Shown here piece after piece: positions 30,657-41,066 of a stretch of 64,000 nt of DNA. Made by a program: the position numbers and the translations under genes. The stretch covers positions 248,001 to 312,000 of the forward strand of contig NW_020167531.1 in assembly GCF_001641265.1 (NCBI RefSeq). The letters are read 5' to 3'. Below the pieces are notes generated by a model. It saw nothing but the letters and a program-made list of their open reading frames with translations, searched no databases and was not told where the DNA came from. The stretch comes from Pseudogymnoascus destructans (lineage: Eukaryota; Ascomycota; Leotiomycetes; Thelebolales; Thelebolaceae). How positions within the stretch are numbered: the stretch's first letter is position 1; each line of letters starts with the position of its first letter.

Positions 30657-32348
30657 TTAGAACTTCCTCTTCTTTTTCGCAGGCGCCTTGGCTTTCTCCT
30701 CCAACTGTCGCTTCAACTCCTCTCGCTTTCGTTGTGCCCTCTCTTCCGACGTTTCCCGCGGCTTCTCTTCTTCCTTCGCCTCCGTCCTTCCTCTCGACTC
30801 ATCATCAGCGGCAGGTTCTTCTTTGGGAGGTTTGTGTCCTATCCGGCCAAGTCTGGACTTCGTGGCTTTTGGTGGGGGCTCCGATGTTTGAGTGTCCGGT
30901 GCATCCTCCTTTGATGGAGACGCAGGAACTGGCGGGGGATCAGACTTCTTCCCTCCGATCTTCCCAAGACCTCCTTTCTTCGCAGCTTTGGCGGCCGGTT
31001 TTGGAGGTGATTTCTTTTGAGACGTAGTGGGCTTAGACGGAGCATTCGTGCCCTCGTCCTCCGTCTCGGTTTCGTCGTCATCGGCATCATCCTGTTTGTG
31101 GCTTCTCGTGGCTCTTGCTACAGGTTCGGGCTCTGGATCTGGCTCTGGCTCTGCTTCCGGCTTCATCTTGGTGGCTGTTTTTGAGGCCTTTTCAGCCCCC
31201 CCGATCGCCCCGATCTTCTTTGTTTCTGAGCGTACTTCCTCTTTTGGTGCCGGGAAGCTGTCACGAATCGTGACGTGTTGCTGCGACTGTGATGCACCGA
31301 GGTCATCCGAATCGTCCGTATCGTCGTCTGATAATTCTTGCTTCCGAGTCGGTTTACGTGACGATGAAGGTGGTGTTGCCGCAACTTGGAAATCGTCCGC
31401 CTGCCCTTCTGTGCCTTCATCTTCGGTTGTATCCATATCTGCGTCTGTCGGTTCAGCCTTAACATCCTCCGCACCAGCACCAGCATCAGCGATCTTCCCT
31501 CCATCTTTTGGTGTCGACAAAGGTATCGCCCCATCTTTCAACTGATCCCACCATTTCTCAAATCTGCATGGGAGTTCTGCACCATGGGCAAGTGAGCCAA
31601 CAGGAGAATTCTTAGTGAAAGCACCTTGAATAATGGTTTTCACACCAGCATGTTCGTCTTCAGCCTCAGCATTCCGCATGGTGTTACGCCACTGCTCTTG
31701 TGCGAATACTTCCAATCCCTTAACCTTCTCCTCAACTACCCTTCTCGGGATTTTCCTGCCGCCTTTACCCGCAACCCCAGGGAAAAGATGCCCCAGTTCT
31801 GCTCCCGTTGCCTCCAATTTGTCAACCAACTTCTGGATGACGTTGTCTTTGTCACGGAGCAAGCCAACCAGGCTATCAAGCTCTTTGAGCCTGGCATTCT
31901 GAGCATATAACAGGGGTATGGTGAAATGTGTGGCAAAGTCACTTTGCGGGCAGGAACAAAGTCTTACTGTCCAGTTCAGAGGCAGCAACGGCTTGGGCAG
32001 AGCAATGCTCATATTTATTTCCAGGTTTCTCGCCCCCGTTGAACTTTCCTTGCCCACATGACTGTCAAGGCCGAGGAGTAGGTCAACATCCTTCCCACCC
32101 TCAAGACCTAGCGAGATTTTATCCAGGAAGAGCTTGAGCTGGCCAGCATCCTCGCTGGGATCGATGTTTGTGTCTTCCGCGATGCTTCGGCGCAAAATAG
32201 AGCGCCGGTCGAGATCTTCGCACCAAAGATGGGCGAGATCTGTGAGGTATATTTTATACGAGTCCGCGGTGAAGATAGTTGAAATTAGTAGAGGGGGCAT
32301 GCGGGAGTCTATCGCTGATATCATAAACGGGCGCCATGATACAGCCAT
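30657..32348 (-). CDS. NEJ1: XLF/Nej1-type non-homologous end-joining factor, 563 aa
   Basis: Bridges broken DNA ends with XRCC4/Lif1 and ligase IV in the nucleus. Single exon from ATG 32348. The N-terminal head domain has WRPFM...MPPLLISTIFTADSYKIYL, LAHLWCEDLDRRSILRR and LKLFLDKISLGLEGG, followed by a coiled-coil stalk starting LLYAQNARLKELDSLVGLL and NVIQKLVDKLEATGAELGHL. From about residue 260 the chain is long, acidic and Pro/Lys/Ser-rich, hence disordered. It ends exactly in AKKKRKF, which fits the C-terminal Lys/Arg-x-Phe Ku-binding motif of XLF proteins. The tail is much longer than in yeast Nej1 (342 aa) or human XLF (299 aa). The frame has no evident intron. Head and stalk order make the family call firm. 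Confidence 0.88.
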   Translation of the reverse strand: MAVSWRPFMISAIDSRMPPLLISTIFTADSYKIYLTDLAHLWCEDLDRRSILRRSIAEDTNIDPSEDAGQLKLFLDKISLGLEGGKDVDLLLGLDSHVGKESSTGARNLEINMSIALPKPLLPLNWTVRLCSCPQSDFATHFTIPLLYAQNARLKELDSLVGLLRDKDNVIQKLVDKLEATGAELGHLFPGVAGKGGRKIPRRVVEEKVKGLEVFAQEQWRNTMRNAEAEDEHAGVKTIIQGAFTKNSPVGSLAHGAELPCRFEKWWDQLKDGAIPLSTPKDGGKIADAGAGAEDVKAEPTDADMDTTEDEGTEGQADDFQVAATPPSSSRKPTRKQELSDDDTDDSDDLGASQSQQHVTIRDSFPAPKEEVRSETKKIGAIGGAEKASKTATKMKPEAEPEPDPEPEPVARATRSHKQDDADDDETETEDEGTNAPSKPTTSQKKSPPKPAAKAAKKGGLGKIGGKKSDPPPVPASPSKEDAPDTQTSEPPPKATKSRLGRIGHKPPKEEPAADDESRGRTEAKEEEKPRETSEERAQRKREELKRQLEEKAKAPAKKKRKF

Positions 32349-32787
32349 TGCAAGCACCTAAGCCCGGCGTATAGACTTCAAATCGGTGAATACTGCGGTA
32401 GCTGTATAGCCCCGTAACCTGGATAGTGAAGCACTGAGATATGACTGCTGTAAAATGACGTTGCATATATCATCTGATACCAAGCGGCTCTATGGCTAAT
32501 ACTGGAAATTGTACAGTCGAACCAGGCAATGACAAAATATATAACGTCGTATGGTATGAGGCACCGACGAAAGTTCGAGGTAATAGAATCGGTATTATTA
32601 GTCTCAAGCTGAGGAGTCGACAGTGGAATATATATTGGAGCTTTGACGTTCACTTTATATGCTAACACGTGACGAAAGCCATTTTGTCAGCCTTGCAGCA
32701 CCTCTCCTGTCTACAAACAAAGCTCAACTTCATGGCCAGAGACAAGAAACTAAAACTTCAACTACATGGGACGAGAATTACTTCATA
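32349..32787. promoter_or_regulatory. Divergent promoter, XLF gene and small unknown gene
   Basis: About 440 bp between outward-facing genes. An in-frame ATG at 32659 would extend the downstream protein by 43 residues; without conservation data the nearer ATG is preferred. Confidence 0.45.
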
Positions 32788-33448
32788 ATGGCAGTACCTC
32801 CTGCAAGCTCGCTGGCTGGTACTGTGCCATTGGTATCCACGGTATGTACAGCTATTATGTGTCGGTGGTGCGTCTTGCTAACAGCCATGCCAGGTTGAAC
32901 TGGCCGACTTCTACACGAAGCACTTTTCGGGACATTCTAAAGATCACTTTGCCACCACTTTCCTAGCTGAAGGAGTCGCCGAGGAGGAAGATGATAACTT
33001 AGGATACTATGATGATGGCGTTAAGAGGACCTTAACAGACGGACAAATCGCCATGTTCCGTCACACTGAGATTGAAACATTGCTGAGGGAGAAGAGAAAA
33101 TCCGACGAGGCCAAAGCGCACAAGGCAGAAAGATCATCAGACTTGGAACGAGAAACTGGAGAATATCCTGGGCCTCAGGATGCATCTCTGCCTAGCATCC
33201 AAGCTTCAAAGGTGTCACTCACTCAGTCAGAAGCTGGACAATCATCACAAACGAAATCCAGCACAGAGGACAACAAGAAGAAAAAGAGCCATTTCAAGAG
33301 GAATATCAAACCTGACTTGAGAAAGAGAACTTGGGACCAGGTCGATCATGGCTTGGAAACGTTAGACTACGAGGAAGATGTTGCTCGGCCTTCACCAAAA
33401 CGAAATGCGGGACCTCAGCGAAGGACAATTTCGTACGACGACGTGTGA
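32788..33448 (+). CDS. Small conserved fungal protein (DUF3807-like), 202 aa
   Basis: Exons 32788-32841 and 32894-33448. Reads MAVPPASSLAGTVPLVST then VELADFYTKHFSGHSKDHFA, which resembles the start of the fungal DUF3807 family, followed by an acidic patch (EEEDDNLGYYDDG), a charged helix (HTEIETLLREKRKSDEAKAH) and a low-complexity basic C-terminus ending KRNAGPQRRTISYDDV. The size suits that family. Probably nuclear from its basic clusters (NKKKKSHFKRN), but its function is unknown. Assignment to DUF3807 is from memory of the family pattern and is tentative. Confidence 0.65.
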
Positions 33449-36400
33449 ATCCAGTACTATAACTGTCAGACTTTATAAATTAGTACTATTTGCGACAAAG
33501 CTGAAATTACAGCACGCATCACCCCTCGAGTTGCCATTCCCCCTGGTATCATGAAATCTTGTCATGGACGAGACTCCCTCCCATCTATTGTAAGTCTCAC
33601 ATACCCTCTTCTCTCAAGATATTACCATGATGAAATCCATTGTATCGTCATCCTTAGTCGGACTCGTGCGAGGTTGGCTTGAAGTTTTGCCTTCAGTTAA
33701 GCAGTCGCCCCAAATTGGGGGTGGGTGGCTGTGGAGATGGAGCAAATGGATTGCTGGCTTACGACGCGATCATGTCGAAACACAATCTTCTCTCTGAATC
33801 ATATCTCATTGTTACAGTCTCAATAAATATACTATTGGGCCTCTGCTGACACTGAGAAACAGGAAAAATTATGGCGATGTTAAGTTCAAAGATCATTGCT
33901 GAGGGCTATGAAGGAGGGGCCTTTTCCCAAGTCTCCCACCAAGCTAGAATTGCGACATCAATCAGGAACAGCTTGAGCATAACCATGTGCACTTTTCCAT
34001 GACTTCGGTTTTACTGTTAGGCCTCTTGGATAGTATTGGGCATATAGCATTGGGGGGTTTCTATCCTCCGCCAAACTACCCTCCATTGGGGGTACTCAAG
34101 GTGTAACTCTCTAAGCACCAAGTTGCAGGTGCTTGGGCGACCTAACTGGTCCGGTGCCAGGTCGCTAGTTGAACTCTATTTCTCCAACCACGCACTCTGG
34201 AATGCAATGTGTGGTTCTAGAATTTGTTCTATGCTATCTTAATATCACATCCTTGTTATCACACCAAGACTAATGCGTGGATTTAATACGCCAAACGTCA
34301 ACATCTATCCAGAAGCCAACATCGGTGGCGTCGGCGCAACATACCGTACATCATCCCAAACGGAGCTTTTTTATGCAGATTACTTTCTAAGCCAAGATAT
34401 AGAACGGAGACTGGTGGGATATGGCTGGCTGAGGACATTATCGTCTATTTCGCCACCAAGACTAGAGTGGCAATGTGAGGAGGCGTCAATGAATCCTGAA
34501 TCTGATATGCGATATTGCTGATACAGTGCATTGACCCTTGTGGTGATACCTGACCTGCATCGGCGGAACCTACCTGAATGTGGCTGACACCCAGTCCCAG
34601 CCTCGCCGGGGACGATTTTGGAGGCCCACGAGTGACACAGAACCACGGCCGCCGTTTCCAAACCGGGTAAGCGTTCTCTGTCAAACGCACCTTCGAAAGG
34701 TCGTTGGATGTCTCCTAGAACGGCACGGACCGTGGGGGCTTGCTGTGGGCGGCCGTATTGCAACCCCCTATGAAGATGTGATAGAGTGATAGGTGAAGTC
34801 TGAGACAGGAGCTGAAGTGACCTGTCAACTAACTAATGAACAATGGATGTACAGTACGGCGCCATAAGTATGCATACAGGTCTGTGCTTCTCCCATACAA
34901 AAAGACACTCGTTTACTGCAATTTAAGCACAGACCTGTATTCATACTTATGGCGCCGTACTGTATGTGGGATCAGAGTTCTTGTCTCGTGGCTGACGGAA
35001 CCTGGCACTGGCCAGCTGCATGTTCTAACGACATAGGCATAGGCATTCACTCTTCGCCTCTTGCATGCAGACGGTCAGGGATAAGAACCCTTCTAGAAAA
35101 CCAGTTTCGAAGGAATGTTATTCGGGCTGCATGATAGACAGCCATCTTTACCTATTTACTCATAGTATAGCATGCAATGGGGGTTTGGATTCCAGCTAAA
35201 GCAGCCAATATTGACAAAACCCAGGTGGGGGAGAGCATCCCGAGGCACTGGTCACCAATTCGTGAGAAGGTGCCGCTTGGGATCTGCAAATACCGTACCA
35301 AATCGTTGAACGGAAGTAGTCTCATAGCCATCCATGCAATGTAATCCAACCGTAGTATGTACTGTACGAGTGCTCGCGATGATCATTCGTTAAAGGTTCG
35401 CAATAAGATACCACTTTCATGGTCTGCCGCCGCAAGGCACTGACAATTGCGGCCCGGCATCCATCCCCGCATGCATCTACACGCGCAATCTACTTCCTCA
35501 TCTGATAGTGCGGACGTGAGGGGGCGCTTCGCAATTTACTAGCCGCGGTCTGCTGCAGCTAAATCCACTTGGAAGAGACGTGGGGGACTCTCGAGTTACT
35601 ACTCGAGGCTTTGTAAAGGCTTAGAAGGCTTGCACACGACCAACTCCACAATTCCCCAAATATTAGAATGCAACTACTTTAATGGGGTCACACAAAATAA
35701 ACCCTGGATATGAGTAGATCTTCGTACGAGGCCGACCAATCACATTCTGTCTCATCCTAGCCCATACCCTACTGTACTGTGGCTGCCGCGACGGCGTTCG
35801 TTTGCACCTTCTCAGTTGCTACCTGCCTGTACTATGTCTAGGATACGCGCCTCGTCGCCAAACGCCTGACCCAGAGAGGTCTCGGAGACTGTCATGCGTT
35901 GAGACAGCGATGGGATGTCATCCTGCATTACTAAGGGCCTTGAATGCATCGAGGACCGCACTAGTATTCGCATCTTGGTGGTGAAAAGTGTCGCATGAGG
36001 TGAAGTGATGGCCCGTTTGTGAGATGCGCGGCTTTCCCGCTTTTAGTGATGCACCGAGAAGGCCTCCTTTGACGATGGAAGAACGATCTAAGATCTGCAC
36101 TCGGACAGGCAGGGGAGGCTGGCATATGCACGCTAGAGAAGGTTGTTGGTTGTTGGGTGCTGGTGATGAGGGCTGGCCAAATGCACGCACGACGTGTGAA
36201 CTCAGTTGCAGGTAAGACGCAACATTTATCACTGTGGAAGAGGCCAGTAAGCCGGATGGACAATGCCGTTTGTGCTGTTGCAAAGTGTGTCAAGCACACC
36301 CTAAAGTTACGATCTATTGAATTTCAAAATGCCCAGCCCAGGACCACTATCAACACTAACCCTTGGACTCGCAAAGGCCCCGCCCCGGAAGTCGTGGGGT

Positions 36401-36545
36401 GGGGGCTGCCACTATTCAAGCCACCAGAATCCCCAAAACGCAGCGACCAACATCCAAAATCCCAGACATCCTCCGTAGATCTTATCATGCGATTACATCG
36501 CAGCCTCTCCCCCACATCACCAGTTGTTTCCGCCGCCTTACTTCA
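33449..36545. other. 3.1-kb gene-poor region
   Basis: No convincing coding sequence: open frames are short, overlap on both strands and show no domain. One mariner-type MITE lies at 34852-34962. The rest is ordinary unique-looking DNA, possibly including long 3' ends of the flanking genes. Confidence 0.55.
34852..34962. mobile_element. 111-bp MITE of a Tc1/mariner family
   Basis: Terminal inverted repeats of about 39 bp begin CAGTACGGCGCCATAAGTAT and end with the complement, flanked by TA at 34850-34851 and 34963-34964. The termini match those of the dead Tc1/mariner element at 44013-47407 (CA GTACGGCGACAAAAGTAT) with a few substitutions, so it is a deletion derivative of that family. Only about 33 bases separate the arms. 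Confidence 0.92.
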
Positions 36546-37952
36546 CTAGTACCCATGCATCCCCGGCCATATTCCCTCACCGTCAAAGCTGGGTAACCCA
36601 TTGTGAGTAAACACTGGCCCATCATCCCCTGTATACACACCCTGTACATGGCCCATATCATACACCGCCACATCCATGCCCTCAAACGACGAATCCTTGA
36701 AGTAGTACGGATTGGCGACGTTCATCCCAGCTGCGGCTGTTGGTGTCGTTGGCGAGAACGGGCGCTGTTCCAAGTCCTCCTGCGGTGGCGTTGCCATGGT
36801 GCGTAACTGGTGATATCTCCTCTTCTCTCTGTGCGCCTCTCTGTCTCTCTCAGCATCCCTCGCTCGCAAGGCCTGCCCATCGAAGCCTAGGCTGCGACCT
36901 TGGGTCATTCTCAGGGTCTTCGTCCGACTGGCCATGCTTCCCCCTTTCTTGCCGGCGTTCTGACGTGATGCGTTCATGGCGCCGTGCGAGTCTAGCCGTG
37001 CTGACCTTTTTGACGTGGTCTTACGGTAACGAGTCGTGGGAGTTACGCCGTCTGCGATGGCCCAGTCTGCAAGGACCCATTCCGACGTCTTCTTTGCGGG
37101 TGCATCGGATGGCGAGGCGACTGTGCGGTCTGTTTTACAGAAGGCCTGGGTGATATGTGAGTACAGTGAAAGGGATTGCAATACGAAGAAATGATAGCTT
37201 ACTGCGTTCATTGAGAGGTTGTGCCGTATGCTGTTGCGCCAGCCCGAGCCAGTTGAGGACCCCTTCTCCGTGTTATCAATGAACCACTGGTAAATTTCCT
37301 GTAGAGCCATGGAGTGGCTTGAAGCGCCCATCAAGGCACGGTGGATGAGCTTTGCGTAAGGTTCTCCGATTTTGCTTTCTTCTGTGTTCGAGGCAACATC
37401 ATCTTCAGCGTCGTCTTCAGCCTTGCAAGATGCAGCATCTGGCAAAGAAGGTGATCGAGACATCGAGACTTGTCTGCTGTAAAAGCCACCCGAGTTTCCG
37501 ATTCTGAGGTTCTGGTCCGCATCACGCAGCTGGCATTGCAAAGACGGATCTGAAAGGCCAAGGCCTTCTATCATCTTTGGGCTGTATGATTGCTGGTGGT
37601 TTCTTGGACAAGCTGTTGTGCTGCTTGTGCCATTGTAGAAGATGTCCGCGTTCTGGTTGTTGGCATAATCATAGTAATAGCCTCCATGGGAAGTATTGGA
37701 GTAATTTGGACCGCCTAGCCCAAAAGAATTCATATCTGACGGCAACGGCGAGACTTGACGGAATAGCCCGTTGAATGATGAGCCTTGCTCGTTCATATAA
37801 TAGTGATCTTGGTGGGATTGTTGAAGATTGTCCAGAAGAAAAGAACAAGAGCCTTGCGTATAAAAGGGAGATTCTGGAGAATGGATCTCTTGATCATGAA
37901 GAGGGGAGTCATCGAAACGTTGCCGGGCGTTTTGAAAGTTGTTTGCGGCCAT
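36546..37952 (-). CDS. Forkhead transcription factor, 449 aa
   Basis: Exons 37952-37203 and 37145-36546; the 57-nt intron falls inside the DNA-binding domain. The forkhead domain reads GEPYAKLIHRALMGASSHSM, LQEIYQWFIDNTEK, then recognition-helix sequence WRNSIRHNLSMNAAFCKTDR, with a short basic wing after SEWVLADWAIADGVTPTTRYR. The N-terminus is Tyr/Asn/Gly-rich and the C-terminus contains basic and Pro/Thr stretches, both probably disordered. An upstream in-frame ATG (38042-38048) adds residues with no similarity to such proteins, and the 5' leader may be spliced; ATG 37952 (MAANNFQNARQRF) is preferred. The subfamily cannot be fixed; targets unknown. Confidence 0.85.
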   Translation of the reverse strand: MAANNFQNARQRFDDSPLHDQEIHSPESPFYTQGSCSFLLDNLQQSHQDHYYMNEQGSSFNGLFRQVSPLPSDMNSFGLGGPNYSNTSHGGYYYDYANNQNADIFYNGTSSTTACPRNHQQSYSPKMIEGLGLSDPSLQCQLRDADQNLRIGNSGGFYSRQVSMSRSPSLPDAASCKAEDDAEDDVASNTEESKIGEPYAKLIHRALMGASSHSMALQEIYQWFIDNTEKGSSTGSGWRNSIRHNLSMNAVSYHFFVLQSLSLYSHITQAFCKTDRTVASPSDAPAKKTSEWVLADWAIADGVTPTTRYRKTTSKRSARLDSHGAMNASRQNAGKKGGSMASRTKTLRMTQGRSLGFDGQALRARDAERDREAHREKRRYHQLRTMATPPQEDLEQRPFSPTTPTAAAGMNVANPYYFKDSSFEGMDVAVYDMGHVQGVYTGDDGPVFTHNGLPSFDGEGIWPGMHGY

Positions 37953-39111
37953 GATGATGGTGAGAGCTCTTCTAGAGTTACACTCGGGAATCTTGAAGTA
38001 ATAGCTGAAACGTGTGTCCAAAACGAATATATCAGACATGGAGATCAAGACATTGAGATCTCGGATAAACTAGAAAGAAGTATTCTGGAAGAGGAACAAG
38101 GAGACTAAAGCAGCCCATAGATATGGGACGGAGCAGGAGTGGCTTGTGGCGGGGCCAAGAAGCCGACAGATAGGAAACGGGGATGCCAATTCTGCATGCG
38201 ACGTATTGCCAACTCACAGGGCGGTCCTGGTGTGTGTGACTGGAGGGGCAAACAGGGCAGGGCGCGATATGCAGCAGCCGGGCCCTGGACGAAGGAGGTA
38301 GAGAGGTAAACAGAGAGTGCCCTACCGATACAAGATGGCCATGGAAAACAATCAGAGGATTGCACGGCGGGACGGAAATAGGCTTGCAAGTTGCATCTGG
38401 GCGGCCAACCAGCTTGGTCAACTCACATGGTGGTAGGACAGTGATTTGCGAAGCGGGATGAAGGAAGCTACATGGCCGCACATGCAGCAAGCCATAACTT
38501 GCAGGTAGCCACAGGAAATAGCGCCAGAAACAAAGTACCAGAGGCGTTTTAGGAGGGTTCCGTCGCTATTCACGGATTGGCTCCGTAGGGCCTCTGCATT
38601 CGACACAATTGGACGACCCTGGAGGTCTTAGAGCTACCATCTTCTAGAACAGCGCTAGAAGTATCAGCGTTCCATTGAGGGGGCGGTTGGATGGCGTCGG
38701 GTTGGAGATCGGCGGCGGGCTCTCATTGACTCCACCGACAGAAGAACAGGCATGATAATTTTATGCTCGTGAGCGCCTCAGTATGCAAAGCGGATGCAGC
38801 AGCGGAGCAACGACGCAGCAACGACGCAGCACACTCACACGATTTTAAAAAGCAAGCAGCGATGAAAAGGCTACTAACAGAGCAAATATTGCATCACGGA
38901 TTGTTTGATATACACTTCTGTAACCTACCTACCCATCTCCCCGGCAAACCCCTGCGATCATCCATATCATCGCTGCCATATAAATCATTTTAAGACTAGA
39001 GCCACCTTGTTTGTCCAAAGGTCGTGAGTCGCCCCAAAAGGCAGCTACTTCTGTCCCAGATCCGCCCTGGTTTCAGCTGCCAGTATCTAATGTACAAAGC
39101 ACACGTTTCCG
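37953..39111. other. Intergenic, no gene seen
   Basis: About 1.16 kb between the forkhead start and the cactin stop, both minus strand. It should hold the forkhead promoter and a long leader. A short CAACGACGCAG duplication occurs near 38805-38830. No gene recognised. Confidence 0.5.
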
Positions 39112-40826
39112 CTACTTCCTGTAATAAATCTTTTTGAACTGGAAATGAAGTGAGAGAATCCCCTGTATCAATGTCAGCGATTGGGTCTTCACCAAGTAAG
39201 GTTCCGGCTGACAGCTCCGATGTCTCGGATAGTGGAATGCCATACCTTGTCAAAACTGCTTTTAAACCCTCGGTCTCTTTTGGCAGAATAGTCCCATTCT
39301 TTGTCGACGATGCGGAAAGCGATGTCTTCATATGGAGGGCCGGCAATAAAACGGATTAAGCACGTATCTTCTTCACCCGCTGGGGCAAATGACTCTCCTC
39401 GTTTGCGGCCATGCTCTCGAATGATCTTGTAGGTTGGTGCCTTCACTTTGTCGATGAGATCTGGATAGAAAATATTAAACTTGTAGCCTTGGACCACTTT
39501 TGGGGGAGGATTATCATGGTCGTAATGGGTCTGATTGTACTTGTTCCATTCGTAGCCCATCTGCACCCGATTGAAATACTTTGGTTTTCTTGGGCGATAC
39601 TTGTCCGCCCATTGGGGCACCGATGCCGTCGCAACGCTCTCTTCCGCGGTGAAAATCTCTTCGTTCTCGTCGATTCCTCGGGCAACCTCTCTTTCATATA
39701 AGTGTTTCGTAGCCTGGGAGAAATCTTCATTGACCAACGTAGAAAACCTTTGCGTGCCTGGTGGGTGTATGCCAACTGTCGTGACACCGCTGGGCTTTTC
39801 TGTGTGACTTTTGCCTTTCTCGGCCGCAGTTTGCGACATTGGCACATATCCCAGCTTGAGAATTCTAACCCGCTCCGCAGATACCTTGCGTAAAAAGTCA
39901 GACTCATCCAGGATCTCGGTTTTATGCTCAGTGCCAAGCTTCAGGAAAGGCTCGGGGTCGTAAACTTGAGAGTATGGTATCGCCGCGGTAGGCACCCCAG
40001 GTTCTACTGCAGTAATAATAGACTGCAGCTTGTTGCAAACACCTTCCGCATCCTCTTGTTGCTGCTTTCGTAGTGCATCGAGGCGACTATCCAACACTGA
40101 TTGATAGACCTTCTTCAGTTTTGCTTTTGCTTTCCATATAAGCAAACTCTTCAATAGTTGTTCCCAATAGTCCACATCGATATCTTCGTTCGAGCGTAGT
40201 TTTGATCGGATCTGCTTCTCGAGAGCTTCTAACTGCTCATATGTCTTCGGCCCAAGCAGCTTATCAACGTCGGCTGCCACTGAACTCACTGCTCGTTCTT
40301 CCGGGCCTCTAGGTTTCAGCTTCTGGCGTCTATCGTTGCATATGATCTGCATCGTCTTCCAATACTCCTGGTTTCTCATGTTTGTTTCAAGCGTAATATA
40401 TGACATAATGTCTTGCTCAAGCTCAGCCAGCTGAGCATCATCCAACCCCTCAAATACGCCCTCTGGGTCCACGACATCGGCTTGTACCTCCTCTTCGTCA
40501 TCGTCCAGGAGATCTCGGTCAGGGTCAATCACTCGTAGTATGACTGCCAACCAATCGACAGGTTTCGCCCTGCCTTCTCTCACACGAATATCCGCTTTCT
40601 TTTTCGCCTGCTTCAGCACAAATTTGTCCTCCTCCGAGACCCACTTTCGTGTTTGTTCATCCTCTGTTGTTTGGTTGCGGCGTGGCCGAGCGTCTTGGAA
40701 ACTACGACTTGGCTCTGCGTGTGACGGTTTCGATATGCGATTGTTTGGGTCTCTCCGGGGTGCGGTGATATCGTGACGTGGCGACTTTTCTCGTCTGTAG
40801 CCATAGCCACCTCTCTTACTGTCCAT
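39112..40826 (-). CDS. Cactin (spliceosome-associated protein), 543 aa
   Basis: Cactins associate with the spliceosome and affect splicing fidelity. Exons 40826-39246 and 39162-39112. From ATG 40826 the chain has a basic N-terminus, the conserved middle domain (KWVSEEDKFVLKQAKKKADIR, PVDWLAVILRVIDPDRDLL, ELEQDIMSYITLE, YWKTMQIICNDRR), and the C-terminal cactin domain (WADKYRPRKPKYFNRVQMGYE, YKFNIFYPDLIDK, LIRFIAGPPYEDIAFRIVDK). The last 16 residues (GILSLHFQFKKIYYRK) come from a tiny 51-nt final exon after an 83-nt intron; without splicing the conserved end would be lost. This ending is the family signature. Confidence 0.93.
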
Positions 40827-41066
40827 ATTCGGGGTAATGTTTCTGTTTGTCCGAAGTTGCTGCAAGTTTGGGAGGAATGATGTGTTTGAAGCCTAAAGTT
40901 TTTCAGCCTCGACGACAGCAAGGTTGAACAATGGCTAGTTGGTCTGTGCAGGATGCGCTAAACCGTCGGTGTGGGGACCTTGACAGTTCCGAACCTCAGC
41001 CTTGTCGTACCAGCTCCAGCATCGTCAACAAGGCCAAGTTGGCAACATGTCTGCGGCATTATAGGA
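40827..41066. promoter_or_regulatory. Divergent promoter, cactin and UVRAG-like gene
   Basis: 240 bp between outward-facing start codons. An in-frame ATG at 40971 exists upstream of the preferred UVRAG-like start. Confidence 0.5.
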
